Shown here in pieces: positions 30,991 to 34,765 of a DNA stretch of 34,765 bases. The DNA lies in the NCBI GenBank assembly GCA_965603395.1, contig CBFDCV010000004.1, positions 1 to 34,765 on the forward strand, written 5' to 3'. Both the position numbers and the translations under genes were made by a program. How positions within the stretch are numbered: the first letter of the stretch is position 1; every line of letters starts with the position of its first letter. The notes below the pieces were generated by a model. It had not been told where the DNA came from, did no database searches, and worked only from the letters and a program-made list of their open reading frames with translations. The stretch comes from CAYSWS01 sp965603395. Its GTDB lineage: Bacteria; Patescibacteriota; WWE3; UBA101185; UBA10185.

Positions 30991-31167
30991 CTACTTGACT
31001 TCTTCAGATTCCGGGGTATCAGCATAGTCGGGGTAATCGTCATATCCAGCATCGAAGTAGTCGGCGTAGCTTGGGTCATCGCTGTCGTGATACTTTGTAT
31101 CACGCCCCATCATAACCGCTGGCGGCTGATTTGCCATCTCTCTATCCAATATCTGTTGTCCTTCCAT
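30991..31167 (-). CDS. Putative radical-SAM-modified precursor peptide with six Tyr-x-Asp motifs
   Basis: A 58-residue acidic peptide, MEGQQILDREMANQPPAVMM to start and ending in ESEEVK. Residues 26-50 hold six Y-x-D triplets: YHD (26-28), YAD (34-36), YFD (37-39), YDD (42-44), YPD (45-47) and YAD (48-50). It has no Cys and no GG leader-cleavage site. The gene has a textbook ribosome site (AAAGGAG, 7 nt before the ATG), a full promoter with 17-bp spacing, and a radical SAM/SPASM maturase as the next gene. Some SPASM maturases join an aromatic residue to the side chain of the residue two positions later (three-residue cyclophanes); repeated Y-x-D fits that spacing. The frame and motifs are seen directly. 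Being the maturase substrate is a strong inference; the exact crosslink is speculative. Confidence 0.8.
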   Translation of the reverse strand: MEGQQILDREMANQPPAVMMGRDTKYHDSDDPSYADYFDAGYDDYPDYADTPESEEVK

Positions 31168-31221
31168 GGTTTTACTCCTTTCTATGGTATCGAGGGCAAC
31201 ATTTTCCTTTATTTACCTAGC

Positions 31222-31250
31222 ATTGTAGCAATTCGTATATATAATTACAA
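31222..31250 (-). promoter_or_regulatory. Promoter of the peptide/maturase operon
   Basis: On the minus strand TTGTAA (31250-31245), a 17-bp spacer and TACAAT (31227-31222) with an upstream TG (extended -10) predict a start near 31215 and a leader of about 48 nt before the precursor ATG. Confidence 0.7.
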
Positions 31251-31271
31251 CTTTGAGCTTTTCGTACAAAT

Positions 31272-31319
31272 CTAATGATTATACATACTACTGTAGTATT
31301 TTTTAGGTTTGTATTTCAC
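31272..31319 (-). pseudogene. Truncated copy of the miaB 5' end (15-codon frame)
   Basis: A GTG-started frame reading MKYKPKKYYSSMYNH then TAG. Its first nine residues match the MiaB start (MKYTPKKYY) except for one. The same leaderless promoter sits 9 nt upstream (TATAAT at 31329-31334). It is either the broken end of the ancestral miaB or the copy carried by an inserted segment. If transcribed it reads toward the peptide operon and could act as a second promoter with a tiny leader peptide. Confidence 0.7.
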
Positions 31320-31334
31320 AATGGGAGTATTATA
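31290..31334. repeat. Direct repeat, right copy (miaB promoter and first codons)
   Basis: Partner of 29102-29146: 40 of 45 bases match, with 25 identical at 31310-31334. The distance between copies is 2188 bp. It contains a TATAAT box (31329-31334, minus strand). Confidence 0.85.
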
Positions 31335-31563
31335 ACAGCCCAGAAACTCACTAACCTCTTTCCAAAACTCACTATCACAATTTAACTTTGTACAAAAAGT
31401 TCAAACAGCGTACAGTACTCCCAACCAAAAGTTATCTTTTTTAAGAAAAAAACCCAAAAATATGCTATAGTGTCATGCGTGATGCCCTGAAAGATATAGG
31501 AAACTTCGAGCAAACTATTAGCTTTAAACTCTCACTTATTTTCCAAGCGTTACCATTATAAAG
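31335..31563. other. Intergenic region before the helicase gene
   Basis: No gene is seen. It holds an inverted repeat AACTTT/AAAGTT (31384-31389, 31396-31401) and a 21-bp segment (31373-31393) nearly repeated at 32887-32907. A TGCTATAGT extended -10 (31463-31471) could give the helicase mRNA a leader of about 85 nt without a ribosome site. Confidence 0.45.
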
Positions 31564-32787
31564 ATGCGAAAAAGGTATAGATCGAACAATAAAAGGTCTT
31601 TTAATAAGCCGGCAAAATCCGGGGGTAAAAAATATTCTAAAGGTAGAAAATCAAACTACGCTAGAAAAAATACTTACCATAAAACCACCATAAAACATGA
31701 TCAATATATATCAAAAGCAACCAATTCTAGTGAAGAAAACCTTTATGTACAAGATGTTACTTTTTCCGATTTCAAACTACATCCGATTGTTCAAAAAAAC
31801 ATAAGAAATAAGGGCTATGTACACCCAACCATAATTCAAAATCAAGCAATGCATGAGATATTGCGTGGAAGAGATATATTAGGTATGGCTAGTACAGGCT
31901 CCGGTAAAACTGCTGCCTTTTTACTTCCCATGATCACAAAAGCCATCAATAATCACGAGGAAAGATGTTTAATTGTTGTTCCCACACGAGAATTAGCAAA
32001 TCAAATCAGACATGAGTTGGTAACATTTTCGAAAGGTACAAATATTATGGAGGTTTTAATAATTGGAGGGGCAAGCTATGGCACACAGATCAGGCTTTTA
32101 AATAGAAGGCCACAATTTGTAATAGCCACACCCGGAAGATTACTAGATCTGCACAAATTGAATAAGATAAATTTGAAAAGTTTTAACAATATTGTTCTAG
32201 ATGAAGTTGATCGAATGTTGGATATGGGATTCATAAGGGATATTGAGTATATGATTTCTAGGCTTTCGTCTCAAAAACAAAGCTTATTCTTTTCTGCAAC
32301 CATTAATCACAAAGCTGAGAGTATAGCCAATAAATTTTTAAAAGATCCTCTTAAGATTCAGATTAAACAGCAAAGTGCTTTGGTAAATATTGAGCAAAAC
32401 ATTATTAAATTTAAGTTCGTGGGTGAAAAAATAAATAAATTACACGAATTTTTGGCCGGTGCAGACTGTGAGAAAGTTTTGGTCTTTTCCAGAACAAGGA
32501 GAGGTGCCGATTCGTTGACTAAAGAACTTCAAAGAAGAGGTCATAAAAGCGCTGTTATTCATGGAGAAAAATCTTTAGGACAAAGAAACAGAGTAATATC
32601 CCAATTTAGACAAAACGATATAGATGTATTAGTTGCAACTGACGTAGCTGCAAGAGGTATAGACATACCGGACATATCACACATCATCAACTTTGATGAG
32701 CCTGCAAATTATGATGATTATGTACACAGAATAGGCAGAACAGGTCGTATTGGAAATAAAGGCGTAGCTTTAACTTTTGTTAATTAG
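31564..32787 (+). CDS. DEAD-box ATP-dependent RNA helicase (RhlE/CshA-like)
   Basis: A 407-residue helicase. Motifs in order: Q-motif region FSDFKLHPIVQKNIRNKGY...PTIIQNQ (about 67-94), motif I ASTGSGKT (109-116), PTRELA, TPGRLLD, motif II DEVD (213-216, Val instead of Ala), motif III SAT, then RTRRGAD, ATDVAARGIDIPD and HRIGRTGR. It unwinds RNA duplexes in ribosome assembly or mRNA decay. The basic, low-complexity RNA-binding tail sits at the N-terminus (residues 1-47, rich in Lys/Arg/Asn/Ser). The protein stops right after motif VI, whereas most relatives have the basic tail at the C-terminus. No ribosome site is visible; ATTATAAAG directly precedes the ATG. Confidence 0.92.
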   Translation: MRKRYRSNNKRSFNKPAKSGGKKYSKGRKSNYARKNTYHKTTIKHDQYISKATNSSEENLYVQDVTFSDFKLHPIVQKNIRNKGYVHPTIIQNQAMHEILRGRDILGMASTGSGKTAAFLLPMITKAINNHEERCLIVVPTRELANQIRHELVTFSKGTNIMEVLIIGGASYGTQIRLLNRRPQFVIATPGRLLDLHKLNKINLKSFNNIVLDEVDRMLDMGFIRDIEYMISRLSSQKQSLFFSATINHKAESIANKFLKDPLKIQIKQQSALVNIEQNIIKFKFVGEKINKLHEFLAGADCEKVLVFSRTRRGADSLTKELQRRGHKSAVIHGEKSLGQRNRVISQFRQNDIDVLVATDVAARGIDIPDISHIINFDEPANYDDYVHRIGRTGRIGNKGVALTFVN

Positions 32788-32895
32788 TACTGAATCTTGT
32801 AATTCCACATGCTCCGCCATGGGCAACACTACTATCTGCACGTGATGTTCAACGCTAAACTAGTTCAGATAGCCTACAAAACCCGTTATCACAAT

Positions 32896-32924
32896 TTGAG
32901 TTTGTACTTATTGTGTAATATACT
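32896..32924 (+). promoter_or_regulatory. Promoter of the 138-residue protein gene
   Basis: TTGAGT (32896-32901), a 17-bp spacer and TATACT (32919-32924). A CCTATATAGG palindrome (32946-32955) overlaps the ribosome site AGGAGG (32953-32958) and may modulate translation. Confidence 0.65.
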
Positions 32925-32963
32925 GGCGCAAACAAACTAAAGTAGCCTATATAGGAGGCGGAC

Positions 32964-33380
32964 ATGTTAAAGTTCCAACACAGGTTTCCAAAAAGAGGTG
33001 CTCAGGGCTTGGCGCTCAAGGTAGATTGCTACTCATACGCTTTTATATTCACGTCAGAAAACAAAGCACCTGCACTTCTTCGTCTGGAGATAACTGATAA
33101 GAAGCTTATCAAAGCCGTTTTTAGTGCTTTAAGGAAAGCTTCTGAAAAAAAAGGCCAGCTTGTTTCTGTACCTATACAAAAAAGGAAACCGTATGATCCT
33201 AGCCGTATAGCTTTTGAAAGAATTGGTGATTTTCGTGATCACGTGGAAATTAAGCTAGAATGTAATGTGGAGTACGTTGCGCTTGTTACTCATTCTGAGT
33301 TTGCGGAAATCCTCAACAGTTTTTCGGAATTCTTTAAGCACATCCTGTTCCACAACGATCTGCCAAAAGACTTTACGTAG
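32964..33380 (+). CDS. Protein of unknown function
   Basis: A 138-residue soluble, basic protein that I do not recognise. It has alternating strands and helices (LALKVDCYSYAFIFTSE, LIKAVFSALRKASEKKG, HVEIKLECNVEYVALVTHSEF, then a C-terminal amphipathic helix). It is well framed by a 17-bp-spaced promoter, a consensus AGGAGG 5 nt before the ATG and an intrinsic terminator, so it is a complete single-gene unit of the Shine-Dalgarno class. Confidence 0.7.
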   Translation: MLKFQHRFPKRGAQGLALKVDCYSYAFIFTSENKAPALLRLEITDKKLIKAVFSALRKASEKKGQLVSVPIQKRKPYDPSRIAFERIGDFRDHVEIKLECNVEYVALVTHSEFAEILNSFSEFFKHILFHNDLPKDFT

Positions 33381-33387
33381 CCCTCGT

Positions 33388-33427
33388 GGGGCACCTTAAT
33401 TACTTAATTAGGTGCCCTGTTTTTTTG
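33388..33427 (+). terminator. Intrinsic terminator after the 138-residue protein gene
   Basis: GGGCACCTTAATT pairs with AATTAGGTGCCC, with one bulged T, followed by TGTTTTTTT. Confidence 0.85.
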
Positions 33428-33486
33428 TCAAACTAAGGCAACACAAGAGTGCACTTTATTTTTTCCCACGGTACAATTCTTAGTGA

Positions 33487-33492
33487 TATAAT
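33487..33492 (+). promoter_or_regulatory. -10 box of the TPR-like protein gene
   Basis: TATAAT in a GATATAATTC context, 29 nt before the ATG at 33522. No clear -35. The leader contains AAGGAG. Confidence 0.55.
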
Positions 33493-33521
33493 TCGCCTAC
33501 CAAATTAATAAGGAGACTAAA

Positions 33522-34166
33522 ATGAGTGATTTTAAGCATCAAATAAATACCGCAAGAGATGAGAGGGAAACCGGAGACTCGAACAAGGCACTGGAGATGT
33601 TTCTTCAAATAGATAAGGCTCATTTGGAAGAGAACCAGCTGTTCGATTACCTTGGAGAGTTAGGGCTGACCTATTGGCATCTTAAGAGATTTGACGAGGC
33701 AAGAGCAGTATTTGAGGAAGGACAAAAACACGCTGAAAAGATCGGAAACAAATCTTACCAAGCAGTGTCCCTAAGACAGCTTTCCAGACCGGAGTTTAAT
33801 GAAGGTGCCCCAGACGTTGCAGTAAAATATGCCAAACAAGCTCAGCAACTTGCACTTGAAGAGAAAAGACAAGACCTTGTGTGGTTTGACCATGGGGTAG
33901 TAACAGCCTTGATTTTCAAGAAAGCGCCTACGGAGGAGATTAGAAAGTGGTTTGAGATTGAAGCTGAGGATCTCTATAAAATCAGTCGAAACACCAAAGA
34001 TGAAATTGCCAAGTGGGTTTGGACTTCCGGTTTGCTTATGGACAGAGCCCAGGTTTTCAATACCATAGCAGATCTGTATCTTGCCCTAATGATAGCTGAG
34101 CAGTTTAATCTTGCGAGAAGGAAAGAACAAATAGAGGTGCTGATTCAAAAACTCAATAATAAGTAG
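33522..34166 (+). CDS. TPR-like helical repeat protein
   Basis: A 214-residue all-helical soluble protein. Segments such as LFDYLGELGLTYWHLKRFDEARAVFEEGQKHAEKIGN (about 41-77) and the following AVSLRQLSRPEFNEGAPDVAVKYAKQAQQLALEEKR fit the TPR helix-turn-helix pattern (W/L-G-Y-A-F-A-P spacing), giving roughly three or four repeats. TPR proteins serve as interaction platforms; no partner is evident. It has the ribosome site AAGGAG 8 nt before the ATG and a strong terminator downstream, so it is monocistronic. Confidence 0.75.
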   Translation: MSDFKHQINTARDERETGDSNKALEMFLQIDKAHLEENQLFDYLGELGLTYWHLKRFDEARAVFEEGQKHAEKIGNKSYQAVSLRQLSRPEFNEGAPDVAVKYAKQAQQLALEEKRQDLVWFDHGVVTALIFKKAPTEEIRKWFEIEAEDLYKISRNTKDEIAKWVWTSGLLMDRAQVFNTIADLYLALMIAEQFNLARRKEQIEVLIQKLNNK

Positions 34167-34172
34167 CCTTTT

Positions 34173-34210
34173 AAGGCCAGAATCGAAAATCTGGCCTTTT
34201 CTTTTTTTTC
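34173..34210 (+). terminator. Intrinsic terminator of the TPR-like gene
   Basis: AAGGCCAG (34173-34180) pairs with CTGGCCTT (34191-34198), followed by a long T-rich run. Confidence 0.9.
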
Positions 34211-34258
34211 CAGTGTTATAAAGGTTCCAACTAAATCCCAAATACCCAGCCAAAAAAG

Positions 34259-34765
34259 TTATGTTTGCTGATTATTTAACCATTTCTGCAAATTACTCTT
34301 CAATATTCTTGCACCATGATGCTTATTAGCAATTGAAAAGTTTTCATTAACAACTTTTCTTAATTTTTCATTATCTGTAATAAGTCCTACAGATTGTATA
34401 GCTGCCTTTTTAACTTTTTTGTTTTCAACAATGTTGAAACCATTGTCTTTTGAAACCTCACTTCCAAGTGAAACATAGGTATATCCATCAGGTTTTATGT
34501 CGGTCTTAAAAACCGGATATTCAAAGAGTATAACTAACTTTTTATAATATAGAGCTTCAAGAAATTGATTTCCAAAACCTTCTTGTAAACTTGGGTAAGA
34601 TACCAAATCAGCATATAAGTATGCATCCCAAAATGAATATATTTTTTTCTTGCTTCCATTTGTAAGCCTTCGATTAGTTTCAATCCTTTCAAATCCTTTT
34701 ACAATTTTCACGCCTAGTTTTTTAGCAAGTTCCTGTAATTTGTGTAGATATTCTTTATTCCTTGG
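34259..34765 (-). CDS. Glycosyltransferase family 4/1-like, C-terminal part (cut by window edge)
   Basis: The last 168 codons of a GT-B glycosyltransferase; the frame stays open to the right edge of the window. The nucleotide-sugar site is visible as YPSLQEGFGNQFLEALYYKK, with the E-x7-E pair typical of GT4. The preceding IYSFWDAYLYADLVSYPS and the C-terminal helix ILKSNLQKWL also fit. The GTG at 34711 lies within the domain and is not the true start. The acceptor and sugar are unknown; surface glycan synthesis is likely by family. Very AT-rich compared with the adjacent genes. Confidence 0.8.
   Translation of the reverse strand, partial: PRNKEYLHKLQELAKKLGVKIVKGFERIETNRRLTNGSKKKIYSFWDAYLYADLVSYPSLQEGFGNQFLEALYYKKLVILFEYPVFKTDIKPDGYTYVSLGSEVSKDNGFNIVENKKVKKAAIQSVGLITDNEKLRKVVNENFSIANKHHGARILKSNLQKWLNNQQT

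Noticed and set aside
30922..31275. A 117-codon plus-strand frame opposite the precursor peptide
   Set aside because: It has no ribosome site or promoter, and its hydrophobic sequence is the antisense of the YxD peptide gene, which has both.
1..34765. CRISPR arrays, transposases, integrases or rRNA genes
   Set aside because: No regularly spaced repeats, no recognisable recombinase or transposase proteins and no rRNA segments were found on either strand.

Overview
The window looks like a chromosomal segment from a small-genome bacterium of the Candidate Phyla Radiation (Patescibacteria). This is an inference from several traits. The DNA is AT-rich and tightly packed with frequent short gene overlaps. 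TsaB is cut down, MiaB has no TRAM domain, and there are many small envelope proteins. Many housekeeping genes start only 6-9 nt after a TATAAT box, so their mRNAs are probably leaderless. TGA is used as a stop (3768-3770, 11165-11167), so the recoded UGA-Gly lineages are unlikely. I cannot name the lineage more closely.

Layout. (1) 1-5980: one leftmost operon behind a strong promoter set in a dense GTGT/ACAC operator array. It encodes a PP2C phosphatase, a kinase with a C4 zinc ribbon, a nicotinamidase-like hydrolase, a TerY-like vWA protein and nicotinate phosphoribosyltransferase. This is a TerY-P phosphorylation triad interleaved with NAD salvage. (2) 6059-9743: a small unknown protein, a GT-C membrane glycosyltransferase, a C15-C20 prenyl diphosphate synthase and a membrane protein. 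(3) 9894-14522: extracytoplasmic redox genes (two CcdA/DsbD-type membrane proteins and three thioredoxin-like domains) around a PQQ-type sugar dehydrogenase homologue and a histidine phosphatase. (4) 14583-17425: surface glycan genes (UDP-glucuronate decarboxylase, GT2, NDP-sugar epimerase). (5) 17503-18937: a small unknown protein, TsaB, TsaE and VanZ. (6) 18921-24415: envelope and division genes (secreted unknown, coiled-coil C39-type hydrolase, FtsX, FtsE, membrane protein, bifunctional nuclease, MltG). (7) 24457-29131: RNase P RNA, AI-2E-type transporter, MiaA, an unknown protein and MiaB. (8) 29102-31334: an accessory cassette between two 45-bp direct copies of the miaB promoter and start. 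It holds a transglutaminase-like protein, a radical SAM/SPASM maturase and, upstream of the maturase, a 58-residue peptide gene with six Tyr-x-Asp motifs. (9) 31564-34765: a DEAD-box helicase, an unknown protein, a TPR-like protein and a glycosyltransferase cut by the window edge.

Two systems stand out. The first is the peptide/maturase pair at 29758-31167, which looks like a ribosomally made, radical-SAM-modified peptide with YxD repeats. The second is the TerY-P triad fused into an NAD-salvage operon.

Genes also divide by expression style. The TerY/NAD operon, the peptide operon and several small orphan genes have Shine-Dalgarno leaders and intrinsic terminators or hairpins. Most housekeeping genes appear leaderless.
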